Positions 11,938 to 24,615 of a DNA stretch of 64,000 nt are shown here, one piece after another (positions within the stretch are counted from its first letter, which is position 1; each line of letters begins with the position of its first letter). This stretch comes from Drosophila pseudoobscura. Lineage: Eukaryota; Arthropoda; Insecta; Diptera; Drosophilidae. The notes under the pieces were generated by a model that ran no database searches, was not told where the DNA came from, and worked only from the letters and a program-made list of their open reading frames with translations. The translations under genes and the position numbers were made by a program. The DNA lies in NCBI RefSeq assembly GCF_009870125.1, contig NC_046683.1, forward strand, positions 57,055,869 to 57,119,868, read 5' to 3'.

Positions 11938-12962
11938 ATGGGGACCCTGGCCAATCGCATGCAGGTGATTCGCGAGCGTCTCGGCGAGGATGTGACTGCC
12001 CGGCTGGATGCTCTCCATCTGAACGCCCTGAGGACGGGACTGGTGTCCGTGGAAGATCTGCAGGAGGCCTATCGCAAGACGCGCGACATAAATCGCAATC
12101 CCAATCGCCTGAATCACTTGTGGCTCGTGGGAATCGTTTTCTTCATAATGGTGGCCACGCCAGTCTTCTACGAGACCATATCGTTTCTGCTCGGCGTGCG
12201 CTGTTTCCTGCCCAACAACTACCTGGTGTGGGAGGCCACGCGACCCATCAGCGATTGTGCATTCTGCAAGGGCGTGCAGGGTCCTCTGATTCTGTCAAAT
12301 CTGACGCGTGAGGAGTTTGCCCCCCACGCATACTCCTCCCTGCCGATCATTGTGAAGAAGGCCGTGGCCCACTGGCCAGCCCAGAAGATTCTGAGCTTTG
12401 GCTACATCCGGGATCTGTATGACAGTGTTCCCGGTTCCATAGAATCCGTGTGCCAATTCCAGCACTTCAACTCGGACTTGAAGTCCCTCAAAGAGGTCTT
12501 TGAGATGCAATTGGAGCGGTCAAATCTCAGCCAAGGAGCTCCTTGGTTTGTCGGCTGGAGTGTCTGCCATCCTACAGTCCTCGCAGAGCTAAGGAAACTT
12601 TATCCCCGGCCACATTTCCTGCCCGAGGATGCCGAAATGCCACACACGGACTTCATATTAATGGGCTACGAACAAGGCGCAGTGATGCACGTAAGCAAAG
12701 GAAATGCTCTGACAGATTCCATATTTTTTTATATGTTTCGTTGTAGCTGGAGTACATGCCACGTCTGATGTGGCAAGCCCAGCTGAAGGGCAACAAGAGC
12801 TGGTACTTGGCTCCGGCACCTGAATGCGACCATCAGTGTCAGCCGTTTTCCTTCTATGTAGAGCCGGGCGATGCCGTTCTTGTGGATACACGCATCTGGT
12901 ATCATGCCAACACCATACCAAAGGGTCAGTTCTCGCTCACCGTTCAGTCCGAGTACGGGTGA
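11938..12962 (+). CDS. Membrane-anchored JmjC/cupin-like protein
   Basis: Two exons, 11938-12690 and 12747-12962, join in phase 0 to 322 residues. One hydrophobic segment (about residues 62-86, from WLVGIVFFIMVATP) precedes the rest, suggesting a type II membrane protein with a lumenal catalytic part. The C-terminal third looks like a JmjC/cupin fold. An HLE triplet at about residues 251-253 is followed by QLKGNKSWYLAPAP, then PGDAVLVDTRIWYHANT with His near 304. HxE plus a distal His is the usual Fe(II)/2-oxoglutarate ligand set, so activity as a hydroxylase is possible. The intron falls right after the His of HLE. A likely poly(A) signal lies near 13017. The substrate cannot be inferred. 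I did not recognise a specific orthologue. Confidence 0.8.
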
Positions 12963-13183
12963 CCGTGACCTTGACCCCGTCCACTCGTCCATTAAAAGTC
13001 TGAAATTGTTCATTTAATAAATCATAATAGCATAATGCTAATTGCAATTTGAATTCCAACGTTTCCCCGCTCAGTATCGATTACCGAGATGGACTGTTAT
13101 CGCCAGGGTTGCTTCAGTGACGGCGAAACACAATTCAAAAGAAAAGAAAACACGCAAAACATACAAAAAGGAAATTCACAAAA

Positions 13184-13903
13184 ATGGAAGCGAACACCGA
13201 CTTTAGCCAGTTTTGCGCGAAATTAAAGAACGAAAACTATGTGAAACACGTGAAGGCCTTGCGGGATTTGTGCGTCACCAAGTCGGTGATGAAGCCCACG
13301 ACGTTCTTCGAGAGTCTGCCGAAAATGATGGAGGAGGAGGCTGCAAAAGTACCACCAAGCAAGGAGTTGGGCACGGTGGCCGACTATGCGGAGCTCTTCA
13401 AGTCGCTCGACGAGTATCCCAGTAACCTGCAGAAGATCCCCAAGAAGCGAGAGACGCAGCGCGCTGCCTCCTTGGAGCAGCCGGAACTGGCGGAGGGCAT
13501 GAAGCGCCTGGAGGAGCATCGCAGTGCCGCCGAGGTGTACAACGAGTTCAAGGGGTTCCAACGGAAGCTGGCCAAGGCCTACGAAGAGGCAGCCGCCCTT
13601 CAGAAGGAAGAGGCCGTGTACATAAAGAAGCTTGCGCAGCTGCAGACCTTTTCCCAGCAGATAGAAAAGCTAATGCCGACGGAGGCCGAGGCACCGCCAG
13701 ATGCATTCACAGCCGATGAAGAGCAGAAGCTGATGGCAATCGCCGAAAGCATGAAGCAATTGAACTACTTGCGATCGAACCGTCTCCAGCTGCCGCATCC
13801 AAGCGATGTTTTAGCTGGTGGCAGCCTGGTCGCACGCCTGGAAATGTTTGTGGAGGTCCTCACCTTCACTCTGATGCAAATATGCTCCTACACTGCAGCT
13901 TGA
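13184..13903 (+). CDS. Small coiled-coil protein, possible augmin subunit Msd5
   Basis: A single-exon gene of 239 residues. The protein is largely helical with charged heptad-like stretches (about residues 95-165, [16 protein letters not shown] onward, and 180-205) and has no transmembrane segment or enzyme motif. Length and chromosomal context (61F-type synteny) fit my memory of D. melanogaster msd5 (about 237 residues), an augmin component that brings gamma-tubulin to spindle microtubules. I cannot align the sequences here, so the symbol is left open. A DRE-like TATCGATT lies about 105 bases upstream, near 13076. AATAAA at 13941-13946 runs almost into the stop codon of the convergent gene at 13949. 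Confidence 0.72.
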   Translation: MEANTDFSQFCAKLKNENYVKHVKALRDLCVTKSVMKPTTFFESLPKMMEEEAAKVPPSKELGTVADYAELFKSLDEYPSNLQKIPKKRETQRAASLEQPELAEGMKRLEEHRSAAEVYNEFKGFQRKLAKAYEEAAALQKEEAVYIKKLAQLQTFSQQIEKLMPTEAEAPPDAFTADEEQKLMAIAESMKQLNYLRSNRLQLPHPSDVLAGGSLVARLEMFVEVLTFTLMQICSYTAA

Positions 13904-13948
13904 TATATATTATAGATTTATTATTATTCAGCTATTTAACAATAAATT

Positions 13949-14464
13949 CTACGACAAGTCTTCGTCCTCTGCATCGAGATCCTCTTGGTGGGTCTTCAGC
14001 TGGTGGACAGTGTCGCACAGGGCCACCAGCTTGCGCACAGTACTGGCCAAGTGCTCGACGCGTTGTCGGCACGCCAAGACCCCATCCAATACGCTGTGCT
14101 TGTCGTCCCGCTTTTCGCTGTTCTGCTGCACGAGCTGCTTGAAATTCTCCAATATCTTGACGAGGGCCTGCTTGCAGACTGGCTTCACGTTGACCAGCTT
14201 TTGAGCCCCCGGCGCAGCTGTGGTCGGTGCCAGGGCTTTGTTTTGCGACTCGATGTGGATCAGGGTGTTGTTCGACTTCTCCATGATTTCGTCAATGGTG
14301 GCCGCCTGTCGTTGCATAGTCTGGCGATTGCCCACTGCAATGGAATACAATTTACGATGATCCAAAGTGCGTTTTGTTTAATATTTACCCAGTCCCGCCA
14401 ACAGTTCGTCCACAGCATCCGGCATTTCGAATTGTTTTTGTTTTGTATCGCCGCTGTGTTGCAT
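13949..14464 (-). CDS. Small coiled-coil protein, possible augmin subunit Wac
   Basis: Two exons on the minus strand, 14389-14464 and 13949-14334, join (G|TG) to 153 residues. The start at 14464 gives MQHSGDTKQKQ; a second Met follows 13 residues later. The protein is helical and hydrophilic (ATIDEIMEKSNNTLIHIE, then LVKILENFKQLVQQN and CRQRVEHLASTVRKL) with an acidic C-terminus. Size and position suggest wac (wee augmin component, about 164 residues in memory), but no diagnostic motif exists, so this is a guess. A perfect TATCGATA (14497-14504) lies about 33 bases upstream and probably serves as the promoter DRE. Its 3' end overlaps the neighbouring gene's poly(A) signal. Confidence 0.7.
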
Positions 14465-14496
14465 CTCACGCGGTGATCGGCCTGCCTGATAGTAAC

Positions 14497-14504
14497 TATC
14501 GATA
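14497..14504. promoter_or_regulatory. DRE (TATCGATA)
   Basis: A perfect DREF-binding octamer lies 33 bases before the start codon of the small minus-strand gene at 14464. A second partial site, TATCGCA, follows. The position is typical of Drosophila housekeeping and cell-cycle promoters. Confidence 0.6.
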
Positions 14505-14697
14505 ATAGCTATCGCATTTGAATTGAGTGGATTGCGGCATAAGGCCATGCTACCTGCCCCTCCCCTTTTGATTTGTTCACATGGAAAATATTGATTAAAA
14601 TTTGGTTTTATTCAGTTGTTCAAATTGTATTTGACCTCTCCTCGATTTAAAATTAAAGTGTAATCTGTTTCATGGTTTGCATTACAATTATTACATT

Positions 14698-15791
<1,094 letters not shown>

Positions 15792-17075
15792 TGTGATTCT
15801 CCTGAAAAAGAAACGGTATGATGATCAGGATTAAATTGCGGTTCTGCCAATGTAAAAAATAATAATTATTGGACAATATTTACACGGATTTTCAAGATTA
15901 TGTAAAAGTTCTGGAGCAAATGTCAGTGTCTCGTATATCGATAAGAAAAGAAATCGAACTTAACCCACTTAAGCCCCCACTATTTAAACAGTTCAGCGAC
16001 TTGAGGTAAATGGCGGCAAATATTATTGATTGTACATTTTTCTTGTAGATCTTGTAGAAGTGTTATTTTTCTTTTGAACTTAAAAAATACGATATCTTAT
16101 TAAATAATATTTACACGGCTTTTTCAAGAATATGTAAAAGTTCTGGAGCAATTTGTCAGTGGACTTATCGATAAAATATACACCAGGAATACACCGAAAT
16201 ATACCGTCTCTTCTTCAAAATACACCGTAAAGCTTGGCCGTTTTTGTTTTCATATAAGCCCCATGGAAGCGCCAGTGTAAAAAACCTCCGTTATCCACTT
16301 TTGTTCATTTTTTTCCGACATTGTTGACAAAATTGAGATTTTGCTGATCATAAATTAGTTTCTGATGTTGTATGGGCTCTATATGGCTCTTCTACACGAT
16401 TCTTACATTGGTGCATTGGACAAGAGGGTATGACCATAACGCCTTTTCAAAATGACTGGAAAATTTTAGAAAATACTATGAAAACTAGCACCACGTGCAA
16501 GGTGTGTGAGCTAGATATGGTGTCTAAACTGCCAAGAAAATCAGAGGACTTGTCGAGCTTTTGACCCAAGTTATACCCTGGTATGCCGTCTCATTTTCAA
16601 AATATACCGATTAAAGAAACGAACTTATCCCACTTAACACACCTTTATTGAAACAGGTGATCCACTTGAATTATGCCGCGAAAAATAATTCTATTATTTA
16701 CACTTGAACTGTCCTAATTCTTTACGTGAAGTGTACTTTTAATACCCAATGGTAGATTCTGTGTCGAATCGATATCGATAATTTGTGGATCGTTAGGCGG
16801 GGCTTCTGAAAATGGTCTTGCACTCGAAAAAATGAGCAATTTACCATGTATATTTGGCATTAATCATTCATTTATATAAGCTTTCATATATATGTATGTA
16901 TATATATTTATATAAACAAAAAAATATACATTTAGTCGGAACATAAGAATATAAAATTCAAATTAACAAAAAAAATACACAGTACATAGTATAAATTACA
17001 CGAATATAACACAAAAAAAATTCATCTTTCCATTGATGTAAAGCCACTTTTTTGTCGAATGTCCTAGTAAATTCC
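15792..17075. other. mtacp1 upstream region with duplicated promoter-like blocks
   Basis: No gene is seen. Two similar blocks, about 15871-15945 and 16104-16175, share TATTTACACGG, AAAAGTTCTGGAGCAA and a TATCGATAA site, so the mtacp1 upstream DNA has been locally duplicated. A third partial copy near 16620 repeats AACTTATCCCACTTAA, seen also near 15958. Between them are minus-oriented GGTATATTT/GAGACGG modules of the dispersed repeat (about 16190-16230 and 16580-16605). A further TATCGATATCGAT lies near 16770. Everything after about 16850 is probably Myo61F 3' untranslated or spacer DNA. Confidence 0.6.
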
Positions 17076-20000
17076 TTATGCTGTATTAATCTGTAATAAA
17101 AATGGAGGTTAATAATGTAAATTATTGCCTCAAAAGTGGGTGTGGCACTTACAACAACCAGCTTTTTATTATCAAGCAAAACACCGGCCTCGGCGCCCGT
17201 TTGGAACTCAATGATACCGCTCTTGCCCTTGACCTTATTGTGCTCCAATCTGCAAAGGAGAACATACAGAAATTAGGAGATGTATTCCGCATTAAAATCA
17301 AAATTTTGTTGTTGGTGACTTACGAATCCCTGTCCACAATGGATACGATTTGGGCCGTGCCCACAGTATCAATGATGTACGTGCAGAACTCGATGATGCG
17401 GGGGATGATCAGGATCAGATCACCCTTGTCCTTCTTCAGGTCAAGGGGTATGCGTATGACCATCAGGTCATCGTTGTGGTTCGTCAGCGTGAAGTCAATC
17501 TTGTCGAGCGGCAGGCGATGCTTCTGCTTGTACGTCTTCCCATCGAGCACATACACCGCCTTGTTGCTCAGCAAAATGAAGCGTTCGCGCGACTTGTAGC
17601 CATGCCGATCGAATTTCGTGCAGAACGACTGATACTTGAGCTGTTCGCTGCCAAAGGTGCTGGCCACAAAGTCGTTCACACGCTGAATGTGCTCCTTGGG
17701 TATGCGATCCTCCTGGAACCAGGTGCCGACGCTCGCCGCATAGTTGTTTTTCTTTCCTTTGAAGACCTTTTCGGCGAGAAACTTCAGCTCGAACTGACGC
17801 TTGCGCTGGGGCGTAAGGGCGAGGCGGTAGATGCGCGCCAAGTGAAGGCGATGCAGGCGATGTAGAAACTCGGAGGCCTCCTGGCAGTGGGCCGGAGCCG
17901 AGGGCCAGCTCTTGTCCAGCACCTTCTTGGGCAGCTCCTTGCGCAGTCGCAAGAGCCACATACGCTTGGCATTGGCAATAAAGTCCTCGTTGAAGCCGTT
18001 CGGCGGATCATTGCGGGTGATAAAGCCCTTGATGAAGGCCCTGATCTTGTCCGCTGCCTCGCGGCGCTGCTTGGCCGCCTGCTGGGCGAGACGCCGGCGG
18101 CAGTAGCTCTGCAGGACGATCACCTGTTCGCGCAGCTTCAGATACTTGCGCCGCTGCACCAGACCCTTCCAGTGGGCCTGAATGATGGCCGCAATGTCGT
18201 GCTTCTTCGCCTGATATGCATCCTCCGTGTCGAACAGAGTGCGCGGCCAGCGGATGAAAAGCTTCGTCTCGCCCATCTTGTACTGCTCGTTGTCGTAGCC
18301 CAGATCCTTGACCAGCTGCTGGACGCCGGCCTTGGGGCCGCCGGCCCCCTTGTAATTCGGCCACGTGGACTTGCTGAGGCACTTGTAGCGCTCCAGGAAC
18401 AGATCGTAGGCACGGCGATAGGCGAAGCCAGCGCGACGCACGCGCAGGTTCTCCATGAGCCCCAGATACTTGACCTGATGCAGGACCAGCTGATCGTTGA
18501 ACACGCCGGGCGACTGCAGGTCATTTGGCTTGATGCAACGGATGTAGGAGGGCTCCTTGCACATCAGGATGTCCATGAGGTTGTTCAGCGATGTGCGGAA
18601 CTGCGTGATGGCCGTCTCGGGGCGCTTCTTGCTGCGCAGCTCCTGCTCGGGGAAGCACGAGCGCACAATCTTGTTGCCCGCCTTGCTGAGCGTCTCCTTG
18701 AGATCGCGGAACAGCAGATCGTTGTTCTTGTCGAGGAATCCAATGACACTGTAGGTCACCTCGCCGGCATAGTGCACCAGACGGAACTCGTCGCGCAGCA
18801 TGATCTTCTGGATGTGTGTGGGCGCCTTCTCGTGGCACACGTAATGGTGATGCTCCGACAGTTTGTTCGTCAGCTTCTGCAGGAACGTGATGTCTGTGGG
18901 CTCCCCAGGGCGCAGGCACTCTTCGTCCAGGATGGAAATGATACCCTTGTGCTTCTCCTCAATCAGATTGCAGATCACTTTGTTGTCGAAATATTCCACG
19001 GGAATCCATTCGATGCCCTCGCGACGGTACTCGTCCTGTTCGGACTTCAACGTCAGCTCGATGAACAACTGTTGCAGCTTCTCGTTGCAAAAGTTAATGC
19101 AGAACTGCTCAAAGTTGTTCTTGTTGAAGATCTCGAAGCCGTATATGTCCAGGATGCCCATGACATTGTTCCTGGCGCCGCGGGTCTCCCTTGCCTGGAG
19201 CGAGATGTTCAGGCGCTGCACAAGCCACGAGAACAGGCGATCGTAGACGGCCTTTGCAAGGGCATCCTTGGCATAGACAGCCAGCTCTTGGTTCAGCGGA
19301 GACGTGACCACATCCCCGCGGGCATCAATGGTGCGGTGCGTCAGAGCGGCACTCAATTCGCTGGCATTTACGCCCAGCAGGCGAGCCACAGTGACCACCA
19401 GATCGCGACTAACGACCTGGGCATTGCCCTCGGTCTCCTCAAAGTTGACGTTACCCAAATGCAAAATGCTGGCCACAATGCCAAAGATCTCGCGCTGCTC
19501 ATCGGCGGTAAAATCGATGACACTCAATGCCTGTTGGACCTGCTTGAAGTTCTGTGCATCATCGATGCTCGAGAGGTTTCCCTTAAGCTGAAAGAGACAC
19601 ATACAGAGACAGAGAGAGATGGAGAGAGAGAGAGAGAGGGAGAGAGAGTGGATTGTAGAGGATTATAGCCCCTTTAGATGGCATGATCTACTCGTACTTA
19701 CCCCATCGCTGAGGTAGTTATAGCTGTCCAAAGCCCTCTCCAGGCGCAGTTCCGTTAGCAAAGCATCATCACCGCCGGCCAGCAGCTGGTAGAAGATGTG
19801 GAAATTGCGTTCGCCCCCCATTTGGGCCACCACGCGGGACTTTTCCAGCAGATAATTCAAGATGTTGCCACCAATGGGGGCGCCCTTGTAGTCGAATTGG
19901 ATGTCCATGTACTTGCCAAAGCGCGAGGAGTTGTCATTGCGATTGGTTTTGGCATTGCCGAAGGCCTCCAGCACGGGATTGCTCTTCAAGAGCTTATCCT

Positions 20001-20690
20001 TCACCCCCTCGACGGTCGACTGGTGGCCGGAGCAGGCGGCAATGTACTGCAGAACCTTCTTGGAGGCCTCCGTCTTGCCGGAACCACTCTCGCCCGAGAT
20101 GAGCACGCACTGGCCGCGATTCTCTTCGATCAGAGAACGGAAGGCGTTGTCTGTCACAGCGAAACTGTTGGTGGATCGCCGTAGAATGAGTGGGATGCGA
20201 TGAGATAAGATGACGGCTGAAGGGACTTACACATGTGGCGGCATCTCATAGAAGTGCTTGTTCTTGTACTCCTTGATGTGGGCATCGGAGTAGATGGGCA
20301 GCTGCTTGTAGGGATTCACAGAGATCAGCACCTGGCCAATGTACGTCTGCAAAAGGAGAACCCATTCCCAGGGATTAGAAAGAGTGGTTTAGAAAATTAC
20401 CCACTACACAGCTTACACAGCTCCAGCATCCTGACTAAGTAATTTATAGATCGAATATAAATGTACAATCGAATGCATTTCAAAGACAGAAAACAGAGAC
20501 ACAAACAGACAGTGGAAGAGGTAGTACTACTACAAATGTATTGCATATGACTCAAGGCACTCACATAGATGAGGTTCTCCTGGAAACGCTTCTTCAGGTT
20601 GTCAATGAAGGCATCTTCGCTCTGGTAGTTTTCGAGCAGCACAAAGTCCTGGACGCCAGCACGATCGCGTTCATGCAAACCCGTCTCCAT
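17076..20690 (-). CDS. Myo61F: Unconventional myosin class I (Myosin 61F / Myo1C)
   Basis: Six coding exons on the minus strand: 20565-20690, 20231-20346, 19702-20164, 17324-19587, 17153-17249 and a tentative 15-base last exon 17076-17090. They total about 1026 residues, as expected for this myosin. The head shows the P-loop [12 protein letters not shown] (near residue 105), switch [14 protein letters not shown] and the LDIYGFEIF block. The neck holds about three IQ-type helices ([19 protein letters not shown] onward), and the tail is a basic TH1 membrane-binding domain. Class I myosins link actin to membranes; the fly protein takes part in brush-border and left-right functions. Reading on through the last donor would give a different C-terminus (VVVSATPTF...), so two tails are possible. 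A GA-rich tract, 19603-19650, sits in an intron. The start at 20690 follows a probable acceptor near 20709, so a 5' untranslated exon lies upstream. Confidence 0.95.
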
Positions 20691-23600
20691 ATTGGGCAGA
20701 GTTGTGGGACTGTGAAGAGTGTATACAAAATATATAGAAAGAGAGATTAAAATATGAGGAATAAGACGAAAGAGAGATCTCTTCTTTAAGATTTCAATAC
20801 ACAACTTTTTCGGAGAAGATCTTGAAATTACAAGATTAAAAGTCCTTTAGAAACGATTTCTCGGAGAAAATTTTGAAGACTTTCTAGAGATTAACGAACC
20901 GATTCCTCATAAGCACCTCCACAAAGTAATATTCCTTGGAAAGATCACGATCACATGCCCTGGGATTCCGCTGAAAAATTACGTGATATTCTGCGGACTG
21001 GTTCCATTGAAAGCGCTCTGCTCTCTTCTTTTCGGTCTTTCTTTATCTTTCAGAACCCTAATCTTCCAAAGGGTTGTCGGACAGTGATTATAGACGAAGA
21101 AAAGCCCCAGCAAACGATCGATAAGATTTACTTGCAAGTGGATTTCTGAGAGCCGTACGGAAATGGCAACTTTAGCCAATAAATGGAGTTACGAATGAGG
21201 CTAAAATTTAATTTGGAATTGCAATAAACGTAAATCCATTGGCAGTATGTGCCCCAATTCAATAATATTTTATCTATACAATCTTTGGGTATTTATAGAG
21301 AGGTATTTGCTGGTCAATGATGGGGAAATGCGAGGGCGTAGGGGGTAGAGGGGGTAGGGGATATTGTCCAGGTGCAATTGCCGGACCTCTTATCAATGCC
21401 ATATTTCATGAAGCAGAGAGAGAGAATTAGCTTTATTGGATCGCTGCGCGGTGCTCTAGTTCTTGGTTCACTGATACGACAACAGCGTCGACGACGACGA
21501 CGACGAATTTGTGGTAAATCCATAAAAAGACGATTACGCAATGGATCGCAGGAGGAAGAACCTCCGATGGCATAATAACTGTAAGAGTGCCGAAGCACTC
21601 GATGGGTCAAAACACCACGGAACACAACTTTTCAATCAATTTGTCGGCGAACGTTTTGTTGAGGCACACAGGAAGTAACACACTGGAATGGAATAGGAGT
21701 CCTCTTTCGCTCTACCTGGCCATGATTGATGATGATCCTTAATCTCTCGCTCTCTCGTTAAAGATTCTTCTGCGGCGGGAATCGCGTTTAACTTTCGACA
21801 GAAACTTTGAAGAGATCGTCAGAGGCAGATTTCGCGCATATTCCGCCTATTGACGACGGCTCTGTTGGCAAACTAAACCGATCCGCTGGCAGTTGAAGCG
21901 TTTTAACCATCAATACATTCTGCTCTACATATCAATTGGCCTCGTCGCTCTGTCGCTGTCGGCTGTCGGCACATTTATCAACGATAATATAACTCTGGAG
22001 AACCTCCTCTAGTGGAGGAGGAGGAGTAGAGAGCATGCACTGGCATTGCCATTGCCGCCAATCAGTTTCCGATTAGATAGTGCCTTTTGCTTTCGCAAAT
22101 CAGCAACCAAAACTACGGGCATTACTTGGGAGTAGAGTCATCCACCACAATCCACCAAGCATTCCACAAGCACCAGCCAAAAAGTGTGTGCGTCTACTTG
22201 GGTGTCTAAAAATATATCCAAGATATATCCAAGAGCATGATGTCACTTATCGCACTTCAATCCTGAGTCAAAGATTGAATGAGTTTCAGATTTTGTTTGA
22301 ATGAACAACGAAGAAATAATTCAATAATATATTTAATTATTGTTTAATAAATAAAGTTATTGGTTAAACACAACCATAAAAGGGTGGCGATCCCATGTCC
22401 CATGTCAACGAGAGGGAATTAACTTATATGAAAGAAAAAGATCCCTTTAAGGATCAATGGAAACAGAAGATCCCAGTCCCCAAAGTTCGTCAAGCAGCAC
22501 CCTCTTTAAATAATATAATTTTCCATTCTCCTGATAATCATTTGCCCGTCATTTATCATCGAGAAAAAATCAAGTTTTTACCGAGGCACATGCTAAGCCA
22601 CAATGGAAGAGAGAGCGCGAGCCGAAAAACTTTTGTGCTTCATTTTGACTATAATCTTGATTCGATCGCAACTAGATTATTGAGTGTTAAGCAGATGAGA
22701 TCAATATATAAGATTCTGAGCACAAAGTTCGCTTCCTCTTGTACCTCTGCGAATCTGAGGTCTAAGCGTCTCGGCTATATATATCATTTATTCTCTTCTA
22801 AAAAGGTAATGGAGCCGCATTATCGTTACAAAGAAGCACTTCTTCTTGCATCCCACATTCCCATAGAGTATTAGAGCATCATCGTGCATTGTTTCTGTTC
22901 CAAAAAATCAACTTTAGAGAGGCGCTGATAGCCAGCGAGAGAGAGGTATTCTGAGTCAGAGATTCGGTTGCAGCTTCTGACTCGCTGCATGGAGAATCGA
23001 CAGCATTTAGCGCCCCTTTGTTATCAGTTATCAGCTATCAGCTATCAGTGCGCTAAATAAGTCATTGCTAAACACACTACTCAACGGTACTCAAACAATT
23101 GTACGAGTACTGAGTTTTCCCATTCGACTCTCATTCTAGAGTGGGAAACAAAGCGAATGCCTGGGTAATTACGCAATGTTTGCTGTCGATGCATCGGAGA
23201 AGAATTCCTGCGAATTCGCCTCAAGACAGGCGGCAAACATGAGTTGAGTCATGTCCCTGTTCCTGTACCTCTCCTCGTCCCCACCCGTTACAGGGGAAGC
23301 ATTGCCTTAGTGGATGTTTGTCACATAATTAGTTAATTGCACGTAGAATCGATGGATAGAACATGATATATGTCGCTCATACACTACAGATATGTGATTA
23401 TATGTGACTTGTTTGCAATTTGCTCACCTTATAACTAATTGAAAGTCGCCTGAGATTATGCTACAGCTGGAGGTATTCTTAGAAGTGGTTTTCTGCTATC
23501 AACAAGTGGAAAAGTTATAGAAGTCCATTTCGACTCTCTAGATACCTATTATAATCAGTAGTTTAGTGAATTTTACTCTTGTAGACCCTAAGTCCAAGGT

Positions 23601-24573
23601 CTTACTGTTTGGATTTCATGGAAATAGTAGAGTAGATCTTTGGGTATTGTCGAAACGACTTTGTCGAGGCACATTCCTTTTTTCAATACGGATATAATCA
23701 TCTAACTATTCCTAGACCTTTTTTTTTTGCTATCAACAAGTGGAAAATATCTAAGAAGAGCATCTAGATCCTTTACTCTTGTAGAAGCTAAAATCCAGGT
23801 TTTAAAAACGCATCTTCATGGAAAAAGTCATTAGCATCCAAAGATCGGGACTATGTCTGTAGGTAACCACTAGAAGGTTTGAAAAAAGGGCATTAGAGAC
23901 ACAAAATATTTTGTTTGAAATTTCCAAAGACACATGTTAACTTCCTGCAAATATAGTATACCCTCTACAGATTACACAGATGCCAGAGTATCGAAAAGTC
24001 ATTGACTTTCTCTGTAGAGTCTAAAGAAAAGGCATTCATTCTTTTGATGTCCAAAAGGTGGCTTTGTAATTGAGTGAAGAAACCAGTTCCGCTGCTCCAC
24101 AAACGTAGGCTCCCACTCTGTCTATGATGTAATAGACCCGAAGAGAGCCGAGAACCCTCCTCGAAAGACTATAAATATGTCTGAAACGGAACCCCGAAAG
24201 TGGGTTCCACAAAGCGCACCAAAAATTTTGTAAAATAGGTTTATGCATACAAATGACGTCATATATCAACAGAAGAGATATCATTCCGTGGGGGGATATT
24301 GGAGGTATTGAACCCTTTTTCTAGTGGGCTTGGGGGCATAGAAGAGAACTCAAAGGGAACGAAAAGAGATTTGTATGCAAATGAATGGAGTTCTGGTTCT
24401 CCGTTGAAAGCGATTCCAAATTTGGGGCACACTCAATCAATGGAATGGAATGGATGCTGCATTAGATACGAGAATTATTCTAATGAGAAAAACAGGGAAA
24501 AAGATCGACCTCAACCCCCCGCCCACCAGATTATCTCCATTAGAAGATGCATCTTTGGGGCATTCGAATGGGG
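20691..24573. other. Long stretch without a supported gene
   Basis: This region probably holds the untranslated first exon(s), promoter and first intron of Myo61F on the minus strand. It contains TATCAGC tandem copies near 23021-23050. It also has a local duplication in which TGCTATCAACAAGTGGAAAA and TACTCTTGTAGA recur about 210-230 bases apart (near 23500-23590 and 23730-23800). A 159-codon plus-strand frame at 22395-22874 has no family resemblance or splice support and is not called. No RNA gene was recognised. Confidence 0.5.
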
Positions 24574-24579
24574 TATAAA
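24574..24579 (+). promoter_or_regulatory. TATA box of the secreted Pro/Gly/Tyr-rich gene
   Basis: TATAAA sits 42 bases before the start codon at 24616, leaving room for a start site about 25-30 bases downstream and a very short 5' untranslated leader. A strong TATA box is typical of tightly regulated tissue-specific Drosophila genes and contrasts with the DRE/Motif 1 promoters of the neighbours. Confidence 0.7.
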
Positions 24580-24615
24580 TACGGAGTGCAGGTGCATTTA
24601 GAAAACATTCCCTCG

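Noticed and set aside
17887-19668. A 593-codon plus-strand frame under Myo61F
   Set aside because: Antisense shadow of the myosin head exon, with no family resemblance of its own.
22395-22874. A 159-codon plus-strand open frame between Myo61F and the secreted-protein gene
   Set aside because: AT-rich, no domain, no splice partners, codon use unlike the confirmed genes here; likely chance. RNA evidence would be needed to keep it.
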